DNA of 64,000 nt, from NCBI RefSeq assembly GCF_037976825.1, contig NZ_CP150269.1, positions 2,493,501 through 2,557,500 on the forward strand, given 5' to 3'. Origin of the DNA: Paenibacillus sp. FSL K6-1330 (GTDB lineage Bacteria > Bacillota > Bacilli > Paenibacillales > Paenibacillaceae). Within the stretch, counting starts at the first letter, position 1, and every line of letters starts with the position of its first letter. The notes under the pieces were generated by a model that saw only the letters and a list, made by a program, of their open reading frames with translations, was not told where the DNA came from and ran no database searches. A program made the position numbers and the translations under genes. This document shows, one piece after another, positions 53,477-62,978 of the stretch.

Positions 53477-55966
53477 TTATTTGATTCGGTGAATCGTGAA
53501 TTGTCCGGTTGAAGCGTGCAGGGTTTTCACAGCCTGCTCCGGGTCCAACTGGCGATGCCGCTCAAGCGCATAACGGAACTCGTAGAAGCCGCCGAGCGTC
53601 GCCTTGAAGTTGGTTTCCCAGTAGTTGGTCAATATCCAGGCATACGTGGAAGGACGGCTGTCCGCAGACTGCATGGTGTGGAGCAGCCGGGGGGCGTGCT
53701 CCAGCGTTCCCAGCTGTACGAGCGGCGTGTCTGTCATGGACAGAATGAGCGCTTCCCGTTCTTTGGCCGAGTGCCAGAATATTCCCTCTTGGACACTGGT
53801 GTAATCCAGGCAGGTTCCGGGAATCTGATCCTTCCATGGCCGGACATGACAGCCGGCTTTTTCTACATATAGCTCGGCTTCAGTGCCCATAGTGAATGGC
53901 AAAGCCACGTAAACATTCTCCGGTAGCCAGACGCTGTCCTTGTGGAAGCGGACGGACACCTCGACACGAGGTTGGTTCGCATACATCTTGATGTGTAGGG
54001 CATAGTAGCTGAGCCCTTTCACGTCAAAGACCAGCTCCACCAGGGCAAACAGCGGTCCGTTGTCCAGCACGGTGACTCGGGTCAAGCGTCCGGTATCCTG
54101 CTGGACGTTCGTGCCCTTCCGGTTGCGTCCCATGCGGCGGCGGGTTGAGCATATTTCGGACGGATTATGCTCATCCTGTGCCGGCGTTACCTCGTACACG
54201 GGGGTGAATGGCGCGTGCTCGCGTGCATCGTCCAGCAGGTCTGCCGAGCGTGTCTTATCGATCCATGCCGTAATGCCTTCGTTCATCTCCCATTCGATCC
54301 GGAAGGATTCGGATTCGATCGAACGCTTGCCCACAACGATTGGATATGGAGTTATGGGCTGAGATTGGATGTCGGCAATTCCTTCGCATGCAATCGGTTC
54401 GGTGTTGCGCGCAGTCACCATGTTCCCGGAAGCGGAGAGTGCATCCGGTGTTTCGTGCGGATGGATGTACAAGATCCGGGACTCATCCGGTTTAAGTGAG
54501 AGCTGCGTGACAAGCGCCCCCGTGTGTGCCAATTGGTACGGTAATGCCTGTCCGGTCGTTTCGTCGATGAGCTCGAACTTTTTCTTCAAGATCACATGTT
54601 CCCAACCATCCAGCGGGATGGCGACCTGCAGCGTCGCCGCGGCCGACTCCGTGTTGATCACCTCGTAGCGCAAGGGACGATGAGGGGCAAGCAGTGCGCC
54701 CTGACGGGCAACAAGCGTTTTATCCAGCGCCCGGTAAGCCAGCTTGCTGGCTTCAGCCGCATAGGCTTGCTTCCGCACCTCCAGCATTTGCACCTGCGGG
54801 TGCCATGGCTCATACACGGAGGAATGATAGCCCCATGTATGCTCGGCGTACATGGTCAGTGCTTGTGAGGCATCCTCGATCTCGGTCAGGCTTGCCGCAC
54901 CATGGACCGGATCGAGCCGCTTGACCTTGCGAAGGGTGCGCTGGGCATCCCGGTAAATCTGGGTATGCATCGCTGTTGAAGCCACCCCATCGGTCCACCA
55001 GTCCGGCCAATCCCCCCGGTGTACCGGAAGCGCGGACAGGTCCTCCTGTTTCAATGCTGCAAAAAATTCGGACAGCGTAGCCATCTTAATGGTGATTTGG
55101 TCGCCGTATTGTTCATTCCAATTCGTAATCCACTCCGCGATATCCGCATTCGGGGATGCATTGTCCGTGCCTAGGCCTGAGACCATGACCGGAACGAAGG
55201 AGTAGGGGTAGGATTCCTGCTCGAGATTCCATAAATACCGGTTAATCCGTAAAGCAGCGATGTCGTTATGACGTTGTTCAGGCTCCATCAGGTTATGCTG
55301 AAGCTCGTCTTTGATGATGTATTTACCCAGTGCATCCGGACAGAACCCGAGCTCGTTGCCGAACATATAATGTTCGCCGTTCCAAACAAGCAGCTTGCCG
55401 CCACTTGGACTTTCCCACCAGAACGGCGTTTGTTTGCGGCCCAGCGGATACATGCCGTGATGCGTATGGATGCAGGAAAACAGGTGCTCGATGTTATGTT
55501 GCAGCAGGCTTTCGGCATACCCCCAGCTGTACCCGTTAATGTCGGCGGTCATGGCGCTGTCGATCCGATGTCCGAAGGTCTCCGCGAACCTTTGCGCCTT
55601 GCCGTGATTCCGCAGAAGGAGGTCGAAATCCGGGAGCTCGGTCATATTGAGATAGGTTCCGGACAGTTCGATATCGCCACGTTTCACCGCTTGTTGAAAA
55701 GCTTCTTTCTCTGCCGGAGTTGCTTCTTCGAGAAATTTCTCCACGGCCCAGAAGGTCTCGCAGGTCCAGCGGAATGTTTTCCATTCCGGGCGCTCCCCGC
55801 GGTGTGCGGCTTCCGTGATGTCTAGTGCCTGGCGGATAAAATCCACATGGTACTGCTCAATTCTTTCTTGGCGCTCGGTGTAGCCGATATCTGTGTGGGA
55901 ATGATGGATGACATAGATCGTCCAGGGGCGGGCGGGTCGATGACCGCCTTGCGTGGATAGGTTCAT
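53477..55966 (-). CDS. Glycoside hydrolase family 38 alpha-mannosidase-like protein
   Basis: 829 residues, no signal peptide. The GH38 zinc motif HHSHTDIGYT is at 21-30, and MTADINGYSWGY gives the likely nucleophile Asp142; a long C-terminal beta-rich region follows. It should release mannose from alpha-mannosides in the cytoplasm. AGGAGGT lies ten bases before the ATG. It is the last gene of the mannose module, 22 bases after the ROK kinase gene. Specificity is inferred from its neighbours. Confidence 0.88.
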   Translation of the reverse strand: MNLSTQGGHRPARPWTIYVIHHSHTDIGYTERQERIEQYHVDFIRQALDITEAAHRGERPEWKTFRWTCETFWAVEKFLEEATPAEKEAFQQAVKRGDIELSGTYLNMTELPDFDLLLRNHGKAQRFAETFGHRIDSAMTADINGYSWGYAESLLQHNIEHLFSCIHTHHGMYPLGRKQTPFWWESPSGGKLLVWNGEHYMFGNELGFCPDALGKYIIKDELQHNLMEPEQRHNDIAALRINRYLWNLEQESYPYSFVPVMVSGLGTDNASPNADIAEWITNWNEQYGDQITIKMATLSEFFAALKQEDLSALPVHRGDWPDWWTDGVASTAMHTQIYRDAQRTLRKVKRLDPVHGAASLTEIEDASQALTMYAEHTWGYHSSVYEPWHPQVQMLEVRKQAYAAEASKLAYRALDKTLVARQGALLAPHRPLRYEVINTESAAATLQVAIPLDGWEHVILKKKFELIDETTGQALPYQLAHTGALVTQLSLKPDESRILYIHPHETPDALSASGNMVTARNTEPIACEGIADIQSQPITPYPIVVGKRSIESESFRIEWEMNEGITAWIDKTRSADLLDDAREHAPFTPVYEVTPAQDEHNPSEICSTRRRMGRNRKGTNVQQDTGRLTRVTVLDNGPLFALVELVFDVKGLSYYALHIKMYANQPRVEVSVRFHKDSVWLPENVYVALPFTMGTEAELYVEKAGCHVRPWKDQIPGTCLDYTSVQEGIFWHSAKEREALILSMTDTPLVQLGTLEHAPRLLHTMQSADSRPSTYAWILTNYWETNFKATLGGFYEFRYALERHRQLDPEQAVKTLHASTGQFTIHRIK

Positions 55967-55988
55967 AATATTGGTGACCTCCTATAAA

Positions 55989-56993
55989 TTAATTGGGAGC
56001 GGAAACATGATGATCCGGATCCCCGAATAACTTCTCAATGCCGTTAAACACAGCCGCCGTTCCATCTGCGAGAGTATGAACCGGAACGGCATGCCTGCTT
56101 AAAGCTAGCTGGATTTCCCTTTCCCATAAGGGCAAGCTGTACGAGATTTGTCCCCCTAGCACTAGGCGGCTAGGTTTGAACTCGGATAGATAAGGGAGAA
56201 GCATCTCTCCTAGCTTGGTGCCGTATTCCCGAAATACATCCTGAGCTTGCGTGTTACCGCCCTTGGCTGCTTCAGCGAGGTCGGCTACATCGATCCCGTC
56301 GGTCAGGAGACCCCGCTTCGAAGCCATGTTCAGAATGCCCCTTCTCCCGAAATAGCTGTCCACGATGTGATCCCGGTAAGGCTCCGCAAACAGCATTCCG
56401 CTGCTTGGGATACCGTGTCTACCGGCTACGATTTGACCATTCTCCACAAAGGCAGAGCCAAGGCCTGTACCGAGCGTAAGGCATAGGAGACGCTCCGATG
56501 GGAACCGGATGGAGGCCCCAAGCCCGAACATGAAGGCGTCATTCCCGAACCGGATATCGGCCGCAGTCAGACGATTCATTGTGACACCCGGGAAGGATGA
56601 CTTGAGTCTCTGAAATTCGAAACGGAGCAGATCCCGAACCGACAGCTTGAACAGGGCTTCATATTTGCCGATGCCTTGAAGAAGCGCGATGCCCTTTGCA
56701 TAATCGAAGGGCCCCGGAAAAGCAAAGCCGATCCGGATCGAATCGTAATAATCCAATGGCCGGAAGGCCGAAGCGTAATAGGTGATCAAATCATGACAGG
56801 CTTGAGCAAAGCTGGCGATTGTATCCGCCGCGGCTCCTTGGGATTCTGAAGGCCGGGTTAGGAACGAGCCGGGGATTAGCTGCCCGTTCACGATGAGCGC
56901 TCCCTTCAACGCAGTGCCGCCAGCATCGAGCGCGATCGTGATAGGGGCAGGAGAAGGCACGCTTTCTGGATCGGCGCTATCATTGCGGCTCAT
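55989..56993 (-). CDS. ROK family sugar kinase (possible mannokinase)
   Basis: 334 residues. ITIALDAGGTALKGALIVNG is the ROK phosphate loop, CLTLGTGLGSAF the ATP-side glycine motif, and RFGNDAF holds the catalytic Asp region. The cysteine zinc motif of many ROK proteins is absent. Adjacent PMI and GH38 genes suggest mannose as substrate. The ATG at 56993 overlaps the upstream gene stop by four bases; a longer reading inside that gene is not preferred. Confidence 0.87.
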   Translation of the reverse strand: MSRNDSADPESVPSPAPITIALDAGGTALKGALIVNGQLIPGSFLTRPSESQGAAADTIASFAQACHDLITYYASAFRPLDYYDSIRIGFAFPGPFDYAKGIALLQGIGKYEALFKLSVRDLLRFEFQRLKSSFPGVTMNRLTAADIRFGNDAFMFGLGASIRFPSERLLCLTLGTGLGSAFVENGQIVAGRHGIPSSGMLFAEPYRDHIVDSYFGRRGILNMASKRGLLTDGIDVADLAEAAKGGNTQAQDVFREYGTKLGEMLLPYLSEFKPSRLVLGGQISYSLPLWEREIQLALSRHAVPVHTLADGTAAVFNGIEKLFGDPDHHVSAPN

Positions 56994-58867
56994 TGAGTCT
57001 CCCCACTTTCGGTTGCCCAGTGAGGCGGAAGAAGCGGAAGATTCCACTCCGGATTGACTCTGGCGGCGATCAAGGTGCACGGGGAGCCGGACAGGTTCTC
57101 CAGACGGTATTCTCCCACACATGCCGGGACGATGTAGGATTCCGCATAACCCCATTCAACGGCCGCACCCTCGTCCGCTGCCGGTACAAGGCGGACACGT
57201 TCACCTTCCACAAGGTTGTACATGACGAATTCTCCTTGTGTGTCTGCATTCCATGTTTCATGCAGGGTCAGCCTGCTAACCTGGAATAGCAGATCATCCC
57301 GTTGACCGAGCAGTTCCTCCGCACTACGGCCTTGACGGCTTATGACGGTTGGCTGGGCGATAAGTCCGCTTTCTACCGCTGACGTATTCATGGCGTCATT
57401 GATATTGTGGTGTGCATGCTCAGGGTTCATCGGGCGCGGCTTGCCATCTGCGTCCATCCGTAAGTAATCGTAGATCTTGAACGTGAACCACCAGGTGGTT
57501 GAGGAGATTTCCAGCACCAGATTATCCCTGCCAGAGCAGTGGACCGTGCCTGGTGGAATGAGGTAAAGACCCCCTGTTTGCGAATCGTACTCGTTAACGT
57601 AGTCGGAGAGCTGAAGCGGCTTTTCCTGAAGCTGGGCGTCTTCCACTGCTTCAAGCAGACGTCCGCCGCTAATTCCTTCCTTCAGCCCGAGATACACCTT
57701 GGCTCCCGGGGCATTCCGCATGATGTAGTACGACTCTTGCTGCGTCATATGTTCATTGAACCGTGACTCGGCATATTCTTGCAGCGGATGCACCTGCAGC
57801 GATAGCTCGCCGCCCTGCATTGTATCCAGATAATCAAACCGGATCGGGAAATAATCGCCGAATAGCCTGACATTACGCTTTCCCATGATCTCTTGAGGCG
57901 CTGCCTCCATCAGCAATGTGAACGGAATCTCGAAGGTGATATCCTGCACGCACAGCAGAAGCGTATTCTCGGGAGCGATGGGCTCAAAGCTCCAGGCGCA
58001 GTTCGGCCATTCGTCGGGAAGGCCGCATAATTCCTTAAGGTATTGACCACCCCATATTCCCGGGGCAAAAAACGGCTTGACCCGAAACGGCTGCTGACTC
58101 GCTTTATGCAGTACGTTTGCCAAGGTTGCTGCCGGCAGCCACACCGGCTCTTCCGGACGATTGAAGTCCATGTAGAACGCTTTATTGTCCGAGCGTTCGG
58201 CATGGGTATAATGGGCTAACCAGTCACGACGGTAAGTCTCCCAGACGGGCCATTCGAGAAATAAACAATTCTTGTAAGTCTCAACCTTGTCGTGGGAGAT
58301 GCCCAAGCCGAAGCTGCCCATCTGCTGGGCATGACGCCGCTGCTGGTTTTCGCGGGAGTAATCGGCGTAGAAACGAAGGTCGGGGGTCCGGCCTTCAAGC
58401 AGCGAAGCGCCGGGTCCGTGCAGTACGTATATGCCGCGCATCGCGTCAGATTCAAGCGCACTTTTTTTCAAGGCAGACCGTGCATCCTGTTGAAAATATT
58501 GAATGGGACGTACATCGGTTGCTTTATAGCCGAATGCCCGGTTGTCAGTCAGATAAGGAGCCATCTCGGCCCGGAGCTCGGCTTCGGGTTTGACATAATC
58601 GGACGTGGAATCGCATGTGAAGGTGATCCCTTCTTGCTCACAGGTTTGCTGAAGCTTTGCCAGAAGTTTATCGAAATCCGCGCCGTGTGTTCCGTCAAGC
58701 GTAATGAAGATACTGCTCTTTTCTTGCACTTCATGCTGGGATTTTTGTTTGTAGGTCGATAGGATCAATGAACACCATGAGTCGATCCCGCTCTTCATGA
58801 ATTGGGGTCCGTTTCGAAAGTCCAAGTGGTTGATCGGGTGTGATTGAAAGGCTGTTGCAGGTTTCAT
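56990..58867 (-). CDS. Class I mannose-6-phosphate isomerase with N-terminal extra domain
   Basis: 625 residues, about twice a simple PMI. Residues from about 262 form the cupin isomerase: VKPFFAPGIWGGQYLKELCG, LQVHP (Gln358, His360) and IPPGTVHCSGRDNLVLEIS (His443), the zinc ligands. Residues 1-260 form a separate domain with IFITLDGTHGAD, RGIYVLHGPGASLLEG and DYSRENQQRRHA that looks like a degraded uridine kinase-like fold lacking a canonical P-loop. Interconverts mannose-6-P and fructose-6-P. First structural gene, coupled to the ROK gene. Confidence 0.88.
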   Translation of the reverse strand: MKPATAFQSHPINHLDFRNGPQFMKSGIDSWCSLILSTYKQKSQHEVQEKSSIFITLDGTHGADFDKLLAKLQQTCEQEGITFTCDSTSDYVKPEAELRAEMAPYLTDNRAFGYKATDVRPIQYFQQDARSALKKSALESDAMRGIYVLHGPGASLLEGRTPDLRFYADYSRENQQRRHAQQMGSFGLGISHDKVETYKNCLFLEWPVWETYRRDWLAHYTHAERSDNKAFYMDFNRPEEPVWLPAATLANVLHKASQQPFRVKPFFAPGIWGGQYLKELCGLPDEWPNCAWSFEPIAPENTLLLCVQDITFEIPFTLLMEAAPQEIMGKRNVRLFGDYFPIRFDYLDTMQGGELSLQVHPLQEYAESRFNEHMTQQESYYIMRNAPGAKVYLGLKEGISGGRLLEAVEDAQLQEKPLQLSDYVNEYDSQTGGLYLIPPGTVHCSGRDNLVLEISSTTWWFTFKIYDYLRMDADGKPRPMNPEHAHHNINDAMNTSAVESGLIAQPTVISRQGRSAEELLGQRDDLLFQVSRLTLHETWNADTQGEFVMYNLVEGERVRLVPAADEGAAVEWGYAESYIVPACVGEYRLENLSGSPCTLIAARVNPEWNLPLLPPHWATESGETQ

Positions 58868-58990
58868 GGATAGATGGATCCTCCCTTCCGGAATGTCTGT
58901 TACGACTTCATTGTAGAAGGCAAGGGAGGATCCGTCTTTATAAAAAGAGGAAGTGTTTTTGTACGATCAGGACATCGACGTCTCTAGCCG

Positions 58991-59923
58991 CTAAAGCTCG
59001 GAGTCGTAACGACCTTCCGAAAACTGCGACCGCCGGAAGCGGGCCGGGGTTACACCAAGTTTAGATGTAAACACCCGGGTGAAGTAGTGCACGGACTCGA
59101 ATCCGCAAGAGATGGCAATCTCTTTGATCTGCCGGTCTGTATTCAGAAGCAGGTGTTTAGCCTGCTGCACACGCTGCTCCTGCACATAATGAACAAAGGA
59201 TTGATGTCCGTATTTCCGGAACAGTCTTGTCAAATGACGGGTCGTAACGTGAAGATGGCCAGCCACCCGCTCCAGCGAGAGCGGCTCGCCCAGATTATCC
59301 TTGATAAACAATTCGGCCTGATGAAACATCGAAGCTCCTTCTTCGTTTGCTCCACCATCGGAAGGTTCTTGGTAGAAACCGGGGCCGTGGGCTGCCAGAA
59401 TCGATAATATGAGTGAAATAGCCATGCTGTTCAGCATATGCGGCGGGTGCTGCTTACCGCCAGAGCCCGACTGAAACACGGATAACAGCGAAAGCCACAA
59501 GAGTCCAGGCGCTTGCCCGGCACCTTCCTGAAGCACCGGAATGCCTTGGCTGGCTAACCTTCGGAAAGCAGCCGTATGGAAATCGTTGTTTGCCGATTCA
59601 TCCAGCTCAAAGGCAACATAACATAAGGCCAAGCCTTCTCTGCTCTTAATTTGGTGCTGGACCCCCGGCCTTGAGAGAAACAGGGTGCCTGGATGAAGAT
59701 GGAACTCTGTCTCGTTTTCGATATACGATCCACGGCCTGTCAACACGTAACAGGCTTCAAAAAAAGAATGCCTATGCTCCGTATTATCGTAGTGGCGCGG
59801 CATAAATCCCCAGTAGTGGATCCGGATGCTCAGTTCCTGCTGATCGATACGGTTCAGGGTTCGGTTTAATATGGAATTGGCCCGTTTAAATAACGGGATG
59901 TAAGTTTCGTCATTGATTTGCAT
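58991..59923 (-). CDS. AraC family transcriptional regulator
   Basis: 310 residues. An N-terminal cupin-like sensor (RHYDNTEHRHSFFEACYVL, GTLFLSRPGVQHQI) is followed by two C-terminal HTH motifs (LERVAGHLHVTTRHLTRLF; IKEIAISCGFESVHYFTRVF). It lies 123 bases upstream of, and codirectional with, the isomerase-kinase-mannosidase genes. It probably senses a mannoside or related sugar and activates them; ligand not known. Confidence 0.9.
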   Translation of the reverse strand: MQINDETYIPLFKRANSILNRTLNRIDQQELSIRIHYWGFMPRHYDNTEHRHSFFEACYVLTGRGSYIENETEFHLHPGTLFLSRPGVQHQIKSREGLALCYVAFELDESANNDFHTAAFRRLASQGIPVLQEGAGQAPGLLWLSLLSVFQSGSGGKQHPPHMLNSMAISLILSILAAHGPGFYQEPSDGGANEEGASMFHQAELFIKDNLGEPLSLERVAGHLHVTTRHLTRLFRKYGHQSFVHYVQEQRVQQAKHLLLNTDRQIKEIAISCGFESVHYFTRVFTSKLGVTPARFRRSQFSEGRYDSEL

Positions 59924-60130
59924 GGGAGAAAGTGCTCCTTCTGGGAATTGGCAAATATGTCTACCAAGAGTATAGGACTAAATAGTAGTTATGATCACTC
60001 TCTATTTTATATCACAGATAAGTTTTATTGAAAAAATGGGTATAGTGATGTAATGCATAGACAGCTACACATGTTCTTCATAAGTAGTTGCTATGCTATG
60101 AACATTCAATATAAGAGAGGAGTTCATCAT

Positions 60131-60721
60131 ATGTCAGCTAAGAAACGATGGAAGCCGCTTATTCTGGTTGCGTTAGCATCCCTCATCCTCATACTGGGTG
60201 CCTGCGGTAATACGAAAAGCGCAAACCCCGATAACAAGGAAAACACGGAGGCCACCGGGAACATGGATGACATGGATCATGGCAGCATGAACCATTCCGG
60301 CTCGGGGGAGGTTCCGGAAGGGTTGAAGCCGGCAGAGAATCCAACCTATGCGGTGGGCACCGAAGCGATCATTGAATCCGACCACATGCCCGGAATGAAG
60401 GGGGCAAAAGCAACGATTGTCGGGGCGTACGATACGACGGTGTACACGATATCGTATACGCCGACGAGCGGCGGACCTGAAGTAAAGGATCATAAATGGG
60501 TGATTCATGAGGAGATGAAGGATGCCGGGAAGGAGCCCCTAAAGCCCGGAACGGAAGCCGTCGTGAATGCGGATCATATGGAGGGAATGAAGGGAGCCAC
60601 TGCCGTTATCGATTCCGCCGAACAAACGACGGTCTATATGGTGGATTTCACGACGACAACCGGCGAAGAAGTCAAGAACCATAAGTGGGTGACGGAAAGC
60701 GAGCTGGCCCCCGTACAATAG
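60131..60721 (+). CDS. YdhK family lipoprotein (DUF1541, two repeats)
   Basis: 196 residues: a lipoprotein signal with lipobox Cys25 (ILGAC), a Met/His-rich spacer (MDDMDHGSMNH), then two DUF1541 repeats at about 75-130 and 140-195, each with the pattern GTEA-DHM-GMKGA and ending in HKWV. YdhK-type proteins are surface lipoproteins of unknown role; Met/His content suggests copper contact. AGAGAGGAG precedes the ATG. Single gene with its own terminator. Confidence 0.88.
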   Translation: MSAKKRWKPLILVALASLILILGACGNTKSANPDNKENTEATGNMDDMDHGSMNHSGSGEVPEGLKPAENPTYAVGTEAIIESDHMPGMKGAKATIVGAYDTTVYTISYTPTSGGPEVKDHKWVIHEEMKDAGKEPLKPGTEAVVNADHMEGMKGATAVIDSAEQTTVYMVDFTTTTGEEVKNHKWVTESELAPVQ

Positions 60722-60737
60722 AAGTTTTATGAAAAAA

Positions 60738-60778
60738 AGAAAACAATCGTTCTCTATACATGAGAGCGATTGTTTTTC
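60738..60778. terminator. Bidirectional terminator between the ydhK-like and epimerase genes
   Basis: AAAACAATCGTTCTC pairs with GAGAGCGATTGTTTT (one G-T pair), with A and T runs outside; serves both converging genes. Confidence 0.85.
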
Positions 60779-60798
60779 TATGCATGTGGCCGTACAGT

Positions 60799-61707
60799 TC
60801 AGCTTTCTTTGATCTGCTTCAGTGCGTCCGTCACTTCCGGATAGCGAAACTGGAAGCCGTGACGTTGGGCCTTAGCCGGCAGGATACGCTGGCCCTTTAG
60901 CAGAATGAGCGACATTTCGCCCAGGATGGCTTGGAGCATGAAAGCAGGCAGGGGGAGCCAGTGCGGACGGTGATAGACCTTGGCGATGCTCCTGCCGAAT
61001 TCATCGTTCGTGACCGCATGCGGGGAAGCCGCATTCACGACTCCGGATATGTCCTCGTGCAGGATGCAATAATCGATGAGTTCCACGATATCGTCGATAT
61101 GTATCCAGGAGAGCCATTGTTTGCCGCTGCCGATCTTGCCGCCTACGCCTAGTTTATAGGGCAGCAGCATTTTGGGAAGGGCTCCGCCTTTACCTCCCAG
61201 AACAACGCTGATGCGCAGCTTAATTAACCGGTCAACCGGGATGCGGTCGGCCGCTTGCTCCCATTGCAACACAACCTCGGACGGGAAATCCATAACCGTG
61301 GCAGGACTTTCCTCATCAAATGTTTCAAACTCGGATGTGCCGTAAATGGCCATCGCCGAAGCTTGAACTACGACCGGAGGTTTATGCTCCAGGCGGTCCA
61401 TCAGTTCGGCTACGGAGGAGACGGTTCGTTGTCTTGACTGAAGGATTCTCTGCTTGCCTGCTTGCGTCCAGCGCTGACTAAGGGAAGAGCCAGCTAGGTT
61501 AACGATGGCATCCAAATCCTCAAACCGCTCGGGATGGGACTTCATCTCATCCCAGGTCAGATAGGATATAGGCCCGTCTTGTTGGCGATTGGGAGGAACT
61601 TCCGGCTTCGATCTTGTGACGATGATAACGTCATGTCCATCGCGCTGCCAACGCGAACACAATGCCTGCCCAATGAAACCGGTGCCTCCGCAAATGGCTA
61701 TTCTCAT
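60799..61707 (-). CDS. TIGR01777 family NAD-dependent epimerase-like protein (YfhF-like)
   Basis: 302 residues of the atypical SDR group: IAICGGTGFIGQAL binds NAD, DAIVNLAGSSLSQRWT and WIHIDDIVELIDYC are family hallmarks, and the C-terminal DUF1731 segment ends in KGQRILPAKAQRHGFQFRYP. Substrate unknown. AGGAGG precedes the ATG on the minus strand. A lone gene divergent from the transporter downstream. Confidence 0.92.
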   Translation of the reverse strand: MRIAICGGTGFIGQALCSRWQRDGHDVIIVTRSKPEVPPNRQQDGPISYLTWDEMKSHPERFEDLDAIVNLAGSSLSQRWTQAGKQRILQSRQRTVSSVAELMDRLEHKPPVVVQASAMAIYGTSEFETFDEESPATVMDFPSEVVLQWEQAADRIPVDRLIKLRISVVLGGKGGALPKMLLPYKLGVGGKIGSGKQWLSWIHIDDIVELIDYCILHEDISGVVNAASPHAVTNDEFGRSIAKVYHRPHWLPLPAFMLQAILGEMSLILLKGQRILPAKAQRHGFQFRYPEVTDALKQIKES

Positions 61708-61842
61708 ATGAACCTCCTTATACTTTTAATTTGTCCTGAACATTATACAATCCATTATACAAAAAATGCGGTATGATTCCGTTATATGATTTTTCGGTCA
61801 TTACTTCATTTTGTCCATGATTTAAATGGTAAGGGGTGCGGG

Positions 61843-62808
61843 ATGGGACTTATAGAGAAACTTCAAACTTTGATCATCATGGGTGCGGTGGCAATCGGGC
61901 TGTTATTGGGGCAGTTTCCGGTTGTTTCGGAATATGCAGACTACGGGATCGTTCCTTTTTTGCTGCTGATGTTGTATGGATTGTTCTTGACGATACCGCT
62001 GCAGCAGTTAAGAGAGGCGTTCAAGAACATTAAGTTTCTGGGGGCGAGCACCGCCATTAATTTTATCTGGACGCCGCTGCTTGCTTGGGGACTCGGCGCT
62101 GTTTTTCTGTCGGATCACCCGGCGCTTTGGATCGGATTCATTATGTTGATGGTGACCCCATGTACCGACTGGTATTTGGTGTTTACCTCGATTGCCAAGG
62201 GGAACGTGCCCTTGTCAACATCGGTGCTGCCCATTAATCTGATCCTCCAGGTGCTGCTGCTTCCGCTATATTTGCTCTTGTTCTCCGGTACGATCGAAAC
62301 GATATCGCTGGAAACATTGATCGAAAGCGTGCTGCTTGTGCTTGTAGTTCCGTTCACTCTTGCACATCTCACCCGTTTCTTGCTGAGAGCGAAGAAAGAG
62401 GCGCTGGAGCACAAGGTGCTGCCATTTTTTGGCCGGGCACAGATTGTCTTTCTATGTCTTGCCATTGTCGCGATGTTTGCGTCACAAGGGTCATACTTAT
62501 TGAATCATATGGACATGATTTATATTCTCATTGTTCCGATCTTGATTTATTTTATGATGAATTACACGCTGGGCAGCGTAGTGGGCAGAATGCTGCGTTT
62601 CTCTTACGAGGATTCGGTCAGCCTCCATTTAACGATCATTGCCCGGAACTCCCCGGTAGCTCTCGCGATCGCCGTGACGGCCTTTCCGGAACAACCCGTG
62701 ATTGCTCTAGCCTTGGTCATCGGCCCGTTGATCGAACTGCCCGTGCTTGCTGTTGTCTCTCAGCTGCTGCTTCTATCAAGAAGAATGAAAGTGAAGTCGA
62801 TTAAATAA
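61843..62808 (+). CDS. ACR3/bile acid:sodium symporter family transporter
   Basis: 321 residues and about ten helices. MLMVTPCTDWYLVFTSIAKG carries a membrane Cys at the place of the ACR3 arsenite-binding Cys, and ARNSPVALAIAVTAFP matches the second conserved cross-over region of COG0798 proteins. An arsenite exporter is possible, but bile acid/organic anion symport cannot be excluded, and no ArsR-type CATCAA-N6-TTGATG box is found upstream. AAGGGGTG precedes the ATG. Confidence 0.78.
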   Translation: MGLIEKLQTLIIMGAVAIGLLLGQFPVVSEYADYGIVPFLLLMLYGLFLTIPLQQLREAFKNIKFLGASTAINFIWTPLLAWGLGAVFLSDHPALWIGFIMLMVTPCTDWYLVFTSIAKGNVPLSTSVLPINLILQVLLLPLYLLLFSGTIETISLETLIESVLLVLVVPFTLAHLTRFLLRAKKEALEHKVLPFFGRAQIVFLCLAIVAMFASQGSYLLNHMDMIYILIVPILIYFMMNYTLGSVVGRMLRFSYEDSVSLHLTIIARNSPVALAIAVTAFPEQPVIALALVIGPLIELPVLAVVSQLLLLSRRMKVKSIK

Positions 62809-62892
62809 CTGTGCTCAGACCCTATCAGGAAAGTGGCTCGGTGAATCGCAGTATCAGGATAAGCTGCAAAGCTTGAGTGAGAGAGGAACCAG

Positions 62893-62952
62893 AAAAACAG
62901 TTTGCCGCACCCGTTGTTATTTGAGCCAGGGGGTGAACAAACTGTTTTTTTA
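62893..62952. terminator. Bidirectional terminator between transporter and rocD
   Basis: AAAAACAGTTTG pairs with CAAACTGTTTTT, with an inner CACCC/GGGTG stem; serves both converging genes. Confidence 0.8.
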
Positions 62953-62978
62953 TGCAATTGCAAGTCTGTTTCGGATCG

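Noticed and set aside
55268..55825. 185-codon plus-strand frame opposite the GH38 gene
   Set aside because: It lies wholly opposite a well-supported gene and matches no known family; high GC at third positions creates such shadows.
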